Shown: positions 19,906-31,573, numbered from the stretch's first letter. The stretch is 41,369 nucleotides of DNA from Discostella pseudostelligera (GCA_036940085.1 JALLBK010000389.1:1-41369); one strand, 5' to 3'. Notes: generated by a model from the letters alone, not told the origin. Numbers and translations are program-made.

Positions 19906-22064
19906 CTAATTCTGGAGGTAATAATGATGCGGACTCACAGTTCCATTGTCTCCTTTGCACATGATATTGTACAAGCGAAATCCATTCTCTTCCCCTCGCT
20001 GGCGGATATCATCACAAAGCGGCACCTCGGGTACCGATGTATTCAATTGGTACTGAAAAAACGTCTCGACAAATTTCTCCATAATATCCCATCGAATATG
20101 TAAGTTTCGTCTATCCCACCGAAAGAGTTGGTCATTCTCGACATACAAGCAGTACTCTAATTCCGAAGCAGTGATGTTGTCTCCCTTTTATGTAATTGAA
20201 ATGTTGGAGGCAACAGTGTTGGACTTGTCCAGGCAGAGAAGAACACTGTCTCTCTCTAACGTGTACGAGACTTCATTAATATCTGTATTGTGCCAAACTA
20301 TACCCATAGGGCTACGAATGCATTTGCCGTGGAGGTAGGTAATAGGATATGAAGATGACTCCACCCCATTCTTCTCGTGGGAACCATTGAAACATTTCCA
20401 TCATGACCGATCCCGATGGCATCAATACCCCCTGTGTCAAATGCGATCCATGTATCCCAACGAGAGCAATGATGGATCGATACATGACTAATTGCTCTTG
20501 AACACCAGTCAATACCTCGTTGTTACAGTTGCCAACAAAGTTGGTAGGTAGGTTGGCAACATCCACCTCCACACACACAATTTGATTGGTATGGAATTGT
20601 GTGTTGCATTGTGCAATGGTTTCATTAATATTGAGCCATCGTCGATTATCTGCCCGTTGTGCCAATCCAATAATTCTCCACACCTCTGCATGATTATTTG
20701 AAACATCCTCACCGAGGAATGCGCTAGCAACTTCTTCGGTGATACTTCCCAGAAGAGCATTGTAAATCAAGTGTTTTCGGTAAGCAGTAATGTCCTTGTT
20801 CAAATATGGATTGTTCCGTTCGTTATTTTCAATAAGCGATGTTCGTAAGGTTTGCCATATGTGACATCCTTCATTGGTTAAGCGGTCGGCACCAGTGTGA
20901 TGTATCGCCTGACAATCGTATTATTAGTGTATTACCGGATAGGGACGGGTGTTTGGTAGATTCGTCTCTAGAGAAGAAGCTGATGCTACTGATGGATTCC
21001 CCTCCTGCTTCTCTAGATCTTGTTGCTCTTGTCGTTCACTTTCACTTTCACCCTTATATCCACAAAAGACTACACGTCGATAGCATGTACAGTTCCTAGG
21101 ATCAGTTAATGCCCAAGATTGTAACCGCTGGCCGTGTCCATAGGGCATTCCCATCATGTACAACCCCTGCGAGGGATCGATATCCATCGATTCGAACAAT
21201 TCGACTGGTGAACCATCTATGGTAATATAATGATAGTACTGAACCTCCGTGTAGAGATTCTACTTCTTCTTAGGCGAACACTACTAGTGCTACTGCTGGC
21301 AGTGGAGTTGTTGACATGTTGTTCATAGTCCTTCATCAAAAACGACAGTGACAATACCACGCGACCATAGTACTCTCCCATCATGAATGAATGTGCGCCA
21401 TGGGTAACAACATGCGTTCGTGTCGATGACAGATTGCAATAGTATGGTTCTTTGGAAATCAGCAAGAAGGGCAGCGAGAAGGGTAGCTTGATAGTGTTCG
21501 ATGATGTAATGTTGATGTAAACTTTGGAAGCAGGATCCATTACGGTGAGCAATGGTTGCTTTGGTTGGTATTTGTTGGTAATATTTGAAGATGTGTCATC
21601 ATCTTTGTCGAATGTGCAAGAGAACCGCTTGTTGTCGGGAGGTCGACATATGTTGTCTAGTACATGACAGAATGATTGGACGCTTCCCAATCATCAAACG
21701 GATCATCATCGTCGACATAGAGTAGGGGCTAGTCATTGTCTGATAATGATGATGCTAATGCTAATGCAGAGTGGTGCAGCATGTCTTCAGGTATTTCATT
21801 AATTCTGCTGCCATCGCCAGCAGCAGCACTGGAATTGGAATTACCAATCGAATAATTGTAATTGACCCTAACCCTTGCATTCGCAGTAGTCGAAGCACTA
21901 CTATAATAATATGAAGTCAGCAGGTTCCCAAAGTTTTTGGTGCTGATGATGAATTGACGTGCTACTAGGAGCAGTATCAGTGATACAATCAAGACCTTCC
22001 TCACGGGCGATCGAGCTCGCCTTCCTAGAGGTAGAGGCTTGCTGGAGCCGCCGTTGGCCACCAT
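19906..22064 (-). pseudogene. GT61-like (DUF563) type II glycosyltransferase, broken
   Basis: The N-terminus from 22064 has a basic stretch and one transmembrane helix (VRKVLIVSLILLLVARQFII), typical of a Golgi type II enzyme. Downstream fragments fit a GT61/DUF563-like fold. They include GLYMMGMPYGHGQRLQSWA, NCTCYRRVVFCGY, WRIIGLAQR, the diagnostic ALVGIHGSHLTQGVLMPSG, and SPMGIVWHNTDINEV, ending in VSPHHYYLQN. GT61 enzymes transfer xylose, arabinose or GlcNAc onto glycans; the substrate here is unknown. Lesions include an in-frame TAG (21731-21729), frameshifts near 21700, 21240 and 20365, a 27-nt GT...AG block with two stops (20935-20909), and TAA at 20190-20188. This number of lesions indicates a pseudogene. 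Flanking intact genes argue against poor sequence quality. Confidence 0.7.
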
Positions 22065-22834
22065 AATGATAATGACCTGTGTGTATTAAGTAGGTATTAG
22101 GGAAGTCTCTCTCCCTCACACAAATAGATCGCTATAGAGGTAGGACGTAGTCGATGCTACCTCTTGCGCCGTTAGCCGTCATGGTTGATCACCCCGTCGG
22201 TGTTCATGGTCGTACGATGTCCGGTCCATGGTCCATGGTCCATGGTCTTGCTTGCTCTTTGCTTGGCTTTGGTTTACAATAGTTTGCGGTGGAAGGTTTG
22301 GCGATTTTTGTAAAATGGTACTTACGATAACGGAGACTATCGGGCCTTTCTTCTTTTCTATTGATTCCAACGTGAAATCGGCGATGCAGCTATGTAAAAA
22401 TAGGAGTAAGAGAAAGGCCCAAGAGGAGGCCGTAGTACTCCTGATGTGTGTCTTAAGTGAGTAAAAGGGCTTATGTGAATCGCGGGATCGGTTAAACAAA
22501 AATGAGACACATCTCTCAATTCTGAACATATCAATCTCATAGATATTTAAGGAAACCCGTGATTCCGCCATAAAGAAACAGCATAAAATGACTACCATCT
22601 CTTTTTTATAGTTAGGATCTCGTATGTTTTCTTTGCGGAGGGGAGATTCTCTCTCAGCATTCCCGAGTTCACCATCACACCGAGCTCCAGCAAGCTGCAA
22701 TCAAGGGGCCAGCAGCAGCAGCGCATTTCATGACCATGAAAATGAAATTCAAGCATTATCCCATCTGCCGCCGGCCGCTGGATAAGTAGTACTCTAGCAA
22801 GTAGAGAGAGAAAGAGAGAGAATAAGAGGCAGAG
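22065..22834. other. Intergenic between GT61-like relic and coiled-coil gene
   Basis: Divergent promoter interval. It contains a short GGTCCAT tandem repeat (22223-22246) and a purine-rich GAGAGAAAGAGAGAG run just before the ATG at 22835. No GGCGGGAA box was found. Open frames here show no domains. Confidence 0.5.
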
Positions 22835-25807
22835 ATGTGCGCCAGCGATGCAATCATGAGCAACAATACTTCAACTACCACGAGGGGTCGGAATCGGATC
22901 ATTCACAGGAGCGTCAGCAGCAATAACATTGCCACCTCTACCGCCAATAGCAATAGCAGCAGCAACCCCATTGGTGTTAGTCGTCTTCGACAATCACCAA
23001 AGCATCATCATGAACAACAGCAACTACTTATACAACCTCGAGAGAGAAGATCTCAATCATTGACACGATTTGTGAGCAATAACATTGTTGGTAGTAGTGG
23101 CGATCGAGGAGGAGGAGGAGGAGGAACAGCAGCAACACGACGACGGCGATCATTTCAACAGCAACAATCACAAGAGGAAGAGTCACGTCAAGGTCAAGAC
23201 GATGAACAACCGCAACAGTCATCATCACAGCTGTCTAACAACACCAGACAACGATCATCCAGCTTGTCCTCCTATCGCATCAGCTCCAGCGCAACAGTCT
23301 CCTCAGCATCGACAGAACTACTTAATGAACCAGGATGGTTCAGCCATGCCTTTCATGGAAGTGGAGCTTGTACATGCAGTTTGTTGGTGGGGTCGCATCA
23401 TGCGGATGATCATCATCATTCTACTCCTGCTTCTACTACGGATGCTTTGCCTCATACGAATGATGATGACGATTATGATCATGATGCACAACAGGTAGTT
23501 AATGACGGCGAGGGTGAGAGTGACAATGTAGAGTCTGGAAATGAAGTTGGTGATGGGAGCACAGGAAAAAATTCCACCATTGATCACAACAAGCAGGGCG
23601 TTCTTAGTGATAACATGGAGAATGATGGTCTTGCGGATGGAAGCAGACTAGTAGGTAGAACGGAGGGGGATAAGACCGACGGGAAGATTGGCGGGGGCAT
23701 TGAAATGAACGATGTTGAAGGTGTCGTCTGCAGCACTAGCAGCAACAATAATTTACAAGGAGTAGGAGCAGTGATATTTGGAGCAACAGACACTGACATG
23801 AACAGCACCAAGATTCAGCACGTCACTACCACCACCACTACGAAGGATGAATGGAAGCACAATCGACATCATGATCGGATTATGCATGATATACATGAGG
23901 TAGTGAAGCATCATCCTACCTCATTTTCAGACGAGCCATCATTATTATCATCATCGTCGTCCTTATCATCGTCATCCTACGCCTCCAACAACCATAACGA
24001 CAACCGCCGCCATCACCACCAAATTAACGACGCACTGATCACAAAGGTTGGTGATTTGGCCGTAGAAAATGGCTTACTAATGGAAAAGTGCAAAACACTT
24101 GAGGAGGAATTAGCTACGATGAAACAGAAGATATCAACGCAAAAAGAGCACTCCTTGGACGAGAACAAGGCCATGCTGTTCATGGCGGCAATCTCGACAA
24201 CGATGATCGAATCATTCCGGGTGGGGAATGCGCACCTACGCAAGCTGTCGTACTTTTTGTCCACGACTACTGCCGATAATCATCGGTCACCATGTACGAT
24301 CGATCAAGCTTTGGCATCGTCCAAAGTTGAAGATACGACTACTTCCAACCAGATGATGCCAATCACGGAAATGAAGCAAGAAGAGGTACTCGTAATGATT
24401 CAAGACATACAGACCGAGAATGATGCGCTGCACGTTTCGATGAAGGAGTCCATGCAATCGTTGATTGATTCGTCACGTGAACAAATGGCGGCCATGGTCA
24501 AAACTCATAAAGCTACCGTCGAAGAGTACACTTCCCAAGTCAACGCTCTGCGACACGAGTTGAATATGGCCATGTCGGCAAGGGATGTGATGGCAAACGA
24601 AATGATCACACTAAACAATGAAAATACCAACATTACCATTCGATTGGAGAAGGCAAATAGTGCAGCGGCCGCTGAGTATGGTGCCAAGATTGCGGCGTTG
24701 ACGGAGGAGTTAAATGAAAGGACTTCGTCGAAGCACGAACTGTCCAGAGAAATGGAACTGTTGAGAAAGGAAAATCATATGCTGTCTGTTGAACTGGAAG
24801 AGGCAAGAAGTCTTGTGATCGCCTCGGTTCATGATGAGATAAAACAGGAGCAGCTGGTTCAGGAGATACGAAATTCTGAGAATGAAGAGCAAGTTTTGGA
24901 GATGGAGAGGTTGAGGAATGAAAATGGCAGGTTGCACGAATCCATGAATGAAATGAAAAATTTGGTATCCACGCTCATGAATAAGCTGTCTGAAGAGAGT
25001 GCATCGCTCAAGGATGCACGGGAGTCCTACGAGCAGCAAGGAGAAGAGTTAAATGTTGAGAAGATGGCCAACACATATTTGCGGGACGAAGTAGAGAGCA
25101 TCTCTGCAGAGCGGGAGGAGGCATACGATGCGTGCAAAGTGTTGCAGCAAGAGATCAATTTGCTACGAAAAAAATGTGCGAAGTTGGACGAACGGTTCGA
25201 TAGCGATGATTCCATACCATCATCGGATGATAATAGCAAGGAAGATAAGTTGTCAGAGCTCACCAAGGTGACTGATACGCTGATGAAAGAATTACATCAG
25301 AAGAATGAGGCGCTCCAGGCAGTCCAATCCGTGCTGAAAAGTCTCAAGGAGGAACAATCGATCATCAAGAAGACCATCACCGAGCTGCGAACGGAGAATG
25401 CCGAACTTCGAGATACTACATCGAAAACAAAAACTACCTCTCTACCGCCTCTGGTGCCTCCTCCACCTCCAAAGTCGACCTTGCAACATAAAGCTTCCTT
25501 GGATAGCTCTTCGTCGGATAGCAGTATCCAATCCCAAATCATACACCTCGAAGTTCGACTGAAAAAGGTTGAGAAGGAAAACAAGGGACTGCGAGAGGCA
25601 AATAATATCATGTCCACCAAGCTATTTGATGAAATGGAGAAGACGGAATCGTTAAAAATTGCCAATGAAGGGTTGGGTGCACGAATATGCAAGTTGGTGA
25701 AGTATATCCAGCAGAATTCCGGTGGCGCTTCGAACGGCGGCAGTTGTGGAGGAGAGGGTGGTGCTAGTACAGTCGGCACTTCGATATCCTCCGGCAAAAC
25801 TCGATAA
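22835..25807 (+). CDS. Single-exon coiled-coil protein with disordered N-terminus
   Basis: 990 residues without a visible intron. Residues 1-400 are disordered: Ser/Asn/Gln- and His/Asp-rich, with a Gly run (GGGGGG) and basic patches (RRRRS). From about residue 405 (LITKVGDLAVENGLLMEKCKTL) a long coiled coil extends to about 860. It is interrupted by an acidic Ser stretch (DSDDSIPSSDD) and a Pro-rich linker (LPPLVPPPPPKS), and is followed by a short C-terminal coil and a Gly/Ser tail. No enzymatic domain is present. A scaffold or cytoskeletal role is inferred from architecture only. I do not recognise the family. The start is the first ATG after upstream low-complexity DNA and is not independently confirmed. 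Confidence 0.8.
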   Translation: MCASDAIMSNNTSTTTRGRNRIIHRSVSSNNIATSTANSNSSSNPIGVSRLRQSPKHHHEQQQLLIQPRERRSQSLTRFVSNNIVGSSGDRGGGGGGTAATRRRRSFQQQQSQEEESRQGQDDEQPQQSSSQLSNNTRQRSSSLSSYRISSSATVSSASTELLNEPGWFSHAFHGSGACTCSLLVGSHHADDHHHSTPASTTDALPHTNDDDDYDHDAQQVVNDGEGESDNVESGNEVGDGSTGKNSTIDHNKQGVLSDNMENDGLADGSRLVGRTEGDKTDGKIGGGIEMNDVEGVVCSTSSNNNLQGVGAVIFGATDTDMNSTKIQHVTTTTTTKDEWKHNRHHDRIMHDIHEVVKHHPTSFSDEPSLLSSSSSLSSSSYASNNHNDNRRHHHQINDALITKVGDLAVENGLLMEKCKTLEEELATMKQKISTQKEHSLDENKAMLFMAAISTTMIESFRVGNAHLRKLSYFLSTTTADNHRSPCTIDQALASSKVEDTTTSNQMMPITEMKQEEVLVMIQDIQTENDALHVSMKESMQSLIDSSREQMAAMVKTHKATVEEYTSQVNALRHELNMAMSARDVMANEMITLNNENTNITIRLEKANSAAAAEYGAKIAALTEELNERTSSKHELSREMELLRKENHMLSVELEEARSLVIASVHDEIKQEQLVQEIRNSENEEQVLEMERLRNENGRLHESMNEMKNLVSTLMNKLSEESASLKDARESYEQQGEELNVEKMANTYLRDEVESISAEREEAYDACKVLQQEINLLRKKCAKLDERFDSDDSIPSSDDNSKEDKLSELTKVTDTLMKELHQKNEALQAVQSVLKSLKEEQSIIKKTITELRTENAELRDTTSKTKTTSLPPLVPPPPPKSTLQHKASLDSSSSDSSIQSQIIHLEVRLKKVEKENKGLREANNIMSTKLFDEMEKTESLKIANEGLGARICKLVKYIQQNSGGASNGGSCGGEGGASTVGTSISSGKTR

Positions 25808-26020
25808 CTCGGTTGGTGGAGATAGGAGTAAATGCATTATGTCCTCTGAGCTACGATCCATATTGTCATCTCGACTGTTTAGGAGCACTTAATGTGTGAA
25901 TTACAAGAATCAGCCACGGGTATCCCATACCATGTCTCTCAAAAAGCAAAACCATAACCGCTGTACCTACGCAATTCTCAATTGTAATATGTTTCTCCAC
26001 CATTTCATCTGCGTGCGATT

Positions 26021-27653
26021 TCATTGGGATGCAGAGGACGTGTCACCGCCACTGCTGCCATTTTGCATATTCTTCTCTCTAACAAAGGGTAGCACATCTC
26101 CGATACTCCAAAAATCTACCGCAACAATATTCGGTACCTTATTCGAAGAACATTGACTAAATCGTTGCGTCAAGGAGTTGTGTGTGTTGAATGTTTCGGC
26201 GTTCTCTTCCGATGGCAAGTCTGCATCATTGTTCATCCAGTGATTCATTAAAAAGAATTGCATACCCTGTTGCTCATTGCCCTTAATGTCACATGTACTA
26301 TCGTTCCAATTGGTCTGAACTCACAAAGAAAAAAGGGAAGGGAGCAGCAATAAGCAACACAAGTATCAACCAGCGTTACGTTTGTGACATGAGCAAACAG
26401 GTTCCTACCTCTTCAAAATGGTCATACGTATAGAATATTCCCTCCGGACAGCTCGACGTGGCACAGCTCTCCATACCATCTCCATGAGCGAACAGTATAA
26501 CGCGGGTATTGTCATCAATGAGAGATTGCATCGTGGGCCATTCAGTGCTTACTGAGGTTGTTGAGTTTGATTTGTAGGCATAAGCGTCGAGGCCGGATTC
26601 ATCAATGGCATTGTGAAGATCGGCAAGTGTTCCACCCGTTATCTCAAACTCGATGATCAGAACCTAAATGGGTATTGAATCATGTTGGATGTGCAGATTG
26701 ATAATATATTGGTTTCCGATATATCGATAATACGGAAGAAATACCGTGAGTATAAAGGCAATCATCTATACATCTCACATCTCAAATCCACACATACCTC
26801 ATTTCTATTCACTTCTAAAAACGTTCTAATGTTCCCCAATACCTTCGAAAGCAAANAAATCCACACATACCTCATTTCTATTCACTTCTAAAAACGTTCT
26901 AATGTTCCCCAATACCTTCGAAAGCAAACGATATTGTGCAAGAGAGTAAATAAGGAAGACGGCATATGAAAGACAAACCTCCGAACGAAATTTGGAATAG
27001 CATGCAAGGTTATCAACACTAAGGACCTACCGTTGCTGGATCTCGATATCCTCCATCACATGTGGAATGACAAAATCCCAGCATAACGCCGCTTCCCTTT
27101 GTTAAAATGAAGAATAGAGAAATGAGAGAGAGAGAGAGGTTTGTGAGTAAATAAGAAGTCCACTCGACAACCGATTCAACACCAGCAATCACCCCGCCCC
27201 ACCCCACCCCACTCTCGCAAATTAGTAAGTTCAACAAACCACTTGCTGGTATTTTCTTACCGTATCTTCTTGTTCATTAAAATAATTTTCCACCTCATTC
27301 ATCACCTCCTGCGTTGTACTCTCGGCGCAATTACACGAATCTAACATTAATCCACGATACCCCGCCACCAGTGCCTTCTCTAATGATTCTAAATGATTGT
27401 ATGTGTTTACCATGAACGAATCTTCTAGACTCGACATGGCATTATGTGCCATTGCAAATGTCACTTGATTGAGTGGTTTATTGCAATTCGAAGCAAGGCC
27501 ATTGCAGCAGGATTCGCATGTGTTGAGAGCCTTTAATGTTTCGGGTGGGGAGTTGTCGTCTTCGCCGTACCATGGACCGAAGCGCCATGTGCAGAGTGCG
27601 GCTGCCGCGAGGATGACCACGCAGACGAGACTTTTTATGATGCAGCACAACAT
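26021..27653 (-). CDS. Membrane-anchored PLC-X-like phosphodiesterase, copy 1
   Basis: Five exons, all joined in phase 0: 27653-27261, 27096-27031, 26842-26798 (also present as an artefactual copy at 26915-26871), 26663-26409 and 26314-26021. They give 1053 nt, or 350 residues. An N-terminal helix (VCVVILAAAALCTWRFGPW) suggests a signal anchor. It is followed by a Cys motif (CESCCNGLASNC) and a TIM-barrel PLC-X-like domain. The two catalytic His positions are visible (AMAHNAMSS and GFCHSTC), as is the metal/charge site GYRGLMLDSC. NIRTFLEVNRNEVLIIEF and VILFAHGDGMESC follow, and the C-terminal VDFW motif is near the end. The family cleaves phosphodiesters such as phosphoinositides or GPI; the substrate here is unknown. 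A homologous copy lies at 36392-38052. Confidence 0.87.
26784..26928. repeat. Assembly artefact: 72-bp duplication around a single N, containing an exon
   Basis: 26784-26855 equals 26857-26928, with N at 26856. The duplicated block contains the 45-nt exon 3 of the PLC-like gene, so the assembly shows that exon twice. The overlap length is identical to that at 18939. Confidence 0.95.
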
Positions 27654-28388
27654 TATCTATCAGCTCTATCAGCTCTTTATTAGCTCTTTATCAGCTCAAT
27701 CTCTCTCACTCGCTCGCTTAGACAACAGAAGATATATTAATGACTACTAGTAGATGTTCTGCCCAGCATAACCACCACCTAACCACCATTGCCATCCAAC
27801 AAACGGAGCGGATGATTAATATCTCCGACCCTGCCCGCAAACATTCATTTGCGACATTACTGCCTACACGACCGACCGACTTGAGAAATGCCTCAAGCAA
27901 GACCTTCTCGGCAAGTTCGGCAGCATGTCGGTTTGTATTGGGGCTGTTCGATGCACACACAAGACATGAAGAATAACGATTTTTCATGCCAAATATGTTG
28001 TCTTTGTACAGAGGATCTAGTACAATCTTTTCGAAACTGATTCCGAAATTGACGAATCAAGAAAAGGGAAATTTAAAATATGGCGGGAAGTGCGAATTGC
28101 GCACTGTCATCTCCACACGAACCTCACATCTCACTCTCACTCACAGATCATCTTCTTGCTTCCCCTCCCAGACACCATACTCTCTATCTTTTACTTTTAT
28201 GCCAACGATCCTCTCATTCACACTAAGTCGCACTCCCGTCACGATAAGGTCTTGGTGCACGACGACGGCAGCAGGTGGTCAAGCACTGGTGGCAGTAGGA
28301 GGATAGTGGCATCACCATCAATCATCACGATCACTACCTACAACCACAGCAATATCACAACAACAACAGCAACAACAACATCGTCAAA
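27654..28388. promoter_or_regulatory. Divergent promoter region of PLC-like copy 1 and metalloprotease copy 1
   Basis: Contains TGGCGGGAAG at 28081-28090, 308 bp upstream of the protease start. It is followed directly by an inverted repeat AGTGCG-aattg-CGCACT. A pyrimidine-rich region with CAACAACA repeats precedes the protease ATG. No gene is recognised in it. Confidence 0.5.
28081..28090 (+). promoter_or_regulatory. E2F-like element TGGCGGGAAG
   Basis: Preceded by AAAATA and followed by a small inverted repeat. It lies 308 bp upstream of the metalloprotease start codon, in gene orientation. Confidence 0.5.
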
Positions 28389-29403
28389 ATGTTACGTTCC
28401 ATCATCGGTAGTATCACCACCCTTGCCGTCGTCGGCGTGGGCGGATTTCTCATTTGGAAATACGCACTTAACGAACCCACCAACATGGAAGAAGCTCAAG
28501 AGGGCCTCCAAAATCTTGGCCAACAAGCCGGGGAGCAATGGGATGAAATGGATCTCGGGAACTTCACCGATGTACTGGATGGATTGGAAGGTCTTGATTT
28601 TGGAGATTTGTTCAATGATGATCCCAAACTCGGCGATAACACCACTTATCTGTGGCGATCGGACTTTATCCAACCAACTAATGGCGGACTGCAGTTGAAA
28701 TTATTAAATGCGTTGGATGACACGTGGCAAACGGAATTTGAGCAGGCTGTGTCCGATTGGCAGGAGAGCGATGCGCTCGTATTAACTACCGAACAAGTCG
28801 ATGTCGATCATACCTGTACGCGAATCGATGGGGTTATGGTGGTGTGCAATGCCAACTTTGGTGACACGGGGTGGGTGGGTATTAATGAAAATTCCATGTT
28901 GGACGGTGTGATACAATCGAGTGTGGCCAAGATGAATGAGTATTATTTGAGGAATGCCAATTATGATCATCGACGGTTTACCATGTGTCATGAGATTGGG
29001 CATGGTGAGTAGTTTTGTCATTGATTGATTGAGTAGAGACTACTTACCTCGCAAGTGCAGGTCTGCAATTATTCATCAACACAGTTCAACTCACAAACAC
29101 AATTCCTTCCTTTTAGGATTTGGTCTGCCACACACCGATGAAAATCCGTACAATTCCAACTTGGGAAATTGTTTAGGTGAGTTTATTGCTACTCTCATGA
29201 ACTTGTCGCACTGAATAATTGTCTCATCTCTCTCTCTCTATTACGTGCGACTTCTTCTAGATTATACCGACGACCCTGAATCCAATGTCTTACCAGGTGA
29301 TGTCAACATGAACAAGTTGCGTTCAATGTACCTCTCGAGGAGGTTGCGTACGGTCGAGGAGGATGGAACGGTTGTGGAACGAACTGAATTACTATTAAGA
29401 TGA
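28389..29403 (+). CDS. Membrane-anchored metzincin-like metalloprotease, copy 1
   Basis: Three exons, 28389-29004, 29117-29176 and 29261-29403 (819 nt, 272 residues). An N-terminal transmembrane helix (IIGSITTLAVVGVGGFLIW) ends in WKYALNEPT. The catalytic domain has TFEQAVSDW-like helices (FEQAVSDWQESDALVL) and GWVGINEN. The zinc motif HEIGHGFGLPH is assembled across the first intron and fits HExxHxxGxxH, with Glu as general base. NLGNCLDYTDDP follows in the Met-turn region, but no obvious Met is seen there. A Gly/Leu-poor acidic linker (VLDGLEGLDFGDLFNDDP) separates the anchor from the domain. Predicted to act outside the cytosol on peptides; the substrate is unknown. Both introns start GTGAGT. 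The gene is arranged tail to tail with copy 2. Confidence 0.88.
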
Positions 29404-30000
29404 AACACAACAAGAAATGTAGAAAAATGATATTTGTGGAATGCTTGCGACGGTTTATCATGGATTAGTCCAAAGAGGATCGTATGAAGTGGTGTAAGAT
29501 GATTAGATAGTGAGATTATCATGCATTTTAATAATAGTGCATTCTTTGTTTAGATAGGTAATAGAGTCGAAATCTTAATGATGGCGTGAAAATCATGTTG
29601 CCACCCTTTTGCATGGTTCCTTGCTTACTCTTGTAACATCACAACGGATCGAAGGTCGTTAGAAGAGTCAAGACATCACAGCCCGTCCTCGTCGACAGTT
29701 TCGGACACAGACTGATTGCAGATGTATTGAAATTCAAACATGAAATATTAATGGAATTACGAGCACTACCGCACGGTAAGAGATAGAGTAGGCATGGTCT
29801 ATGGGCCAGCACTCCACCTTCCCTTTCAATCTGCCTCGTCGGTGCGTTTGCACTCTCTTACATCTCACCACTCTATTAGTTGTGCGTTCTACCCGGCCTC
29901 TTTCCACAGTCTGCTCTCTATCTCTCTCTTGCTAACACTTGCTCACCCATTCATACACACACACAAATCAATGTTTTCCTCACTCTCCATCCAATCGTCA
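29404..30000. other. Convergent 3' interval between the two protease genes
   Basis: Holds the 3' ends of both genes. No gene or terminator structure was identified. The segment is AT- and pyrimidine-rich. Confidence 0.5.
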
Positions 30001-31573
30001 TCATCTACGCACCACCAACTCCGTTCGTTCCACCACTGTCCCATCGTCCTCAACCCTACGCAACCTCCTGGTTAAATACATCCCACGCAACTTATCCATA
30101 TTGACATCTCCTGGTAAGACATTCGATGATGGATCATCGGTGTAATCTGTAATATATTTATAATAAAAGCCAAATGATCATTATCATCACAAGAAATGAG
30201 ACGAAAGAAGGATAGTGCAGGAATTACGATAGAGTGAGTGTTACAAGATATATATTGAGGAACGAGTGCATTGCATATCAAATGTGTCAAAAGACTCGCT
30301 CTCTACTTAGTGACTCACCTAAACAATTCCCCAAGTTGTCATTGTACGGATTTTCATCGGTATGTGGCAAACCAAATCCTTTGTTTTTGGGTCGTTTGGA
30401 TGTTCGGGAGGGAGAGAGCGAGAGAGGTTTGAGAATGATCAACGAAAACAAAGAAATGATGATTCATGATGTTGTTGGGAGAGAGAAGTCCGAAGAGAGT
30501 GGATGAACATTGTCATTTTGGCACGTTGCATTCTACTCCTCCTCTCTACAACAAAACCAATATTCCAAAACTCAAAACTACTCACCATGTCCAATCTCAT
30601 GACACATGGTAAATCTTCGATGATCATAATCGGCATTCATCAAATAATACTCATTCATCTTGGCCACACTCGAAACAATCACATCCCTAACAATGGAATT
30701 TTCATTAATGCCCACCCATCCCGTGGCACCAAAATTGGCATTGCATACTACCATATATCCATCGACTGGTGTACAGGTATGATCGACATCAACTCGTTCC
30801 GTCTCCAATACTAATGCATCACTCTCTTGCCAGTCACTCACGGCTTGTTCAAACTCAGTCTGCCAATTATCATCCAATGCATTCCGTAATGTTAAATGCA
30901 ACCCCCCATTACTTGGTTGTATAAAATCCTCTTCCCAAAGGTAGGTGGTATTATCCCCCAGCTTTGGATCACCATCGAACAAATTTCCAAAATCTAAATT
31001 GTCCAATCCATCTAATACATCACTGAAATTACCCAGGTCCCATTCATTCCATTTATTCCCTGCAGCTTGCCATAAATTCCCCGCACCTTCTTGAGTCTCG
31101 GCCCAATTGGTGGGTGCATCCAATCCATATTTCCAGGTTAGATAGCCAGCACCACCGATAATGGCCAATGTTGAGATGGCCAAGAGGGCGCGACGTGAAT
31201 TGGATTCCGGTACCATGGGTGGCTGAGGGGGTGGAGCAGCACGGCGTTTCCCTCCCCCCTTCTTATTGCCCTTGTTACTTTGCGGTGGTTTGCGCGTAGC
31301 AGCTTTGGCAACGACACCTTGGTCTTCATTACCATAAATCATTGCTTGGCGACTTTGTTCAATTTCATCCATTTCATTACTACGACTTTTGCGGCTATTG
31401 AGGATGATATTGTCATAGTCATCAGTAGTAGTATCGTTGTTCATGGCATTATTAGAATTATTGGTGTCGAATTGCTGTTGATTGCCAAAATAATCGGCAA
31501 AGTCAGTTGTTGTTGCAGTAGTATTGTTGTTCTTGTCGGAGGATGATCGTAGGAATGGCATCATGCTATTCAA
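30001..31573 (-). CDS. Membrane-anchored metzincin-like metalloprotease, copy 2
   Basis: Three exons, 31573-30586, 30378-30319 and 30146-30001 (1194 nt, 397 residues), with intron positions and phases identical to copy 1. It differs by a cytosolic N-terminal extension of about 125 residues, Asn/Thr- and Lys-rich with a Pro run (APPPQPPMVP), before the helix LLAISTLAIIGGAGYLTWKYG. The linker and catalytic domain are closely similar to copy 1 (FEQAVSDWQESDALVL, GWVGINEN, then the spliced HEIGHGFGLPHTDEN, and LDYTDDPSSNVLPGDVNM). The zinc-binding residues are intact. Inferred to be a recent inverted duplicate whose cytosolic tail has diverged, perhaps for sorting or regulation. The start is the first ATG of the open frame; internal starts are possible. 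Confidence 0.88.

Noticed and set aside
22179..22700. 173-codon minus-strand open frame between two genes
   Set aside because: Composition is not protein-like, no domain is seen, and it overlaps promoter-type sequence of both neighbours.
26682..26891. Plus-strand open frame spanning the N at 26856
   Set aside because: It exists only across the artefactual duplication and is antisense to exon 3 of the PLC-like gene.
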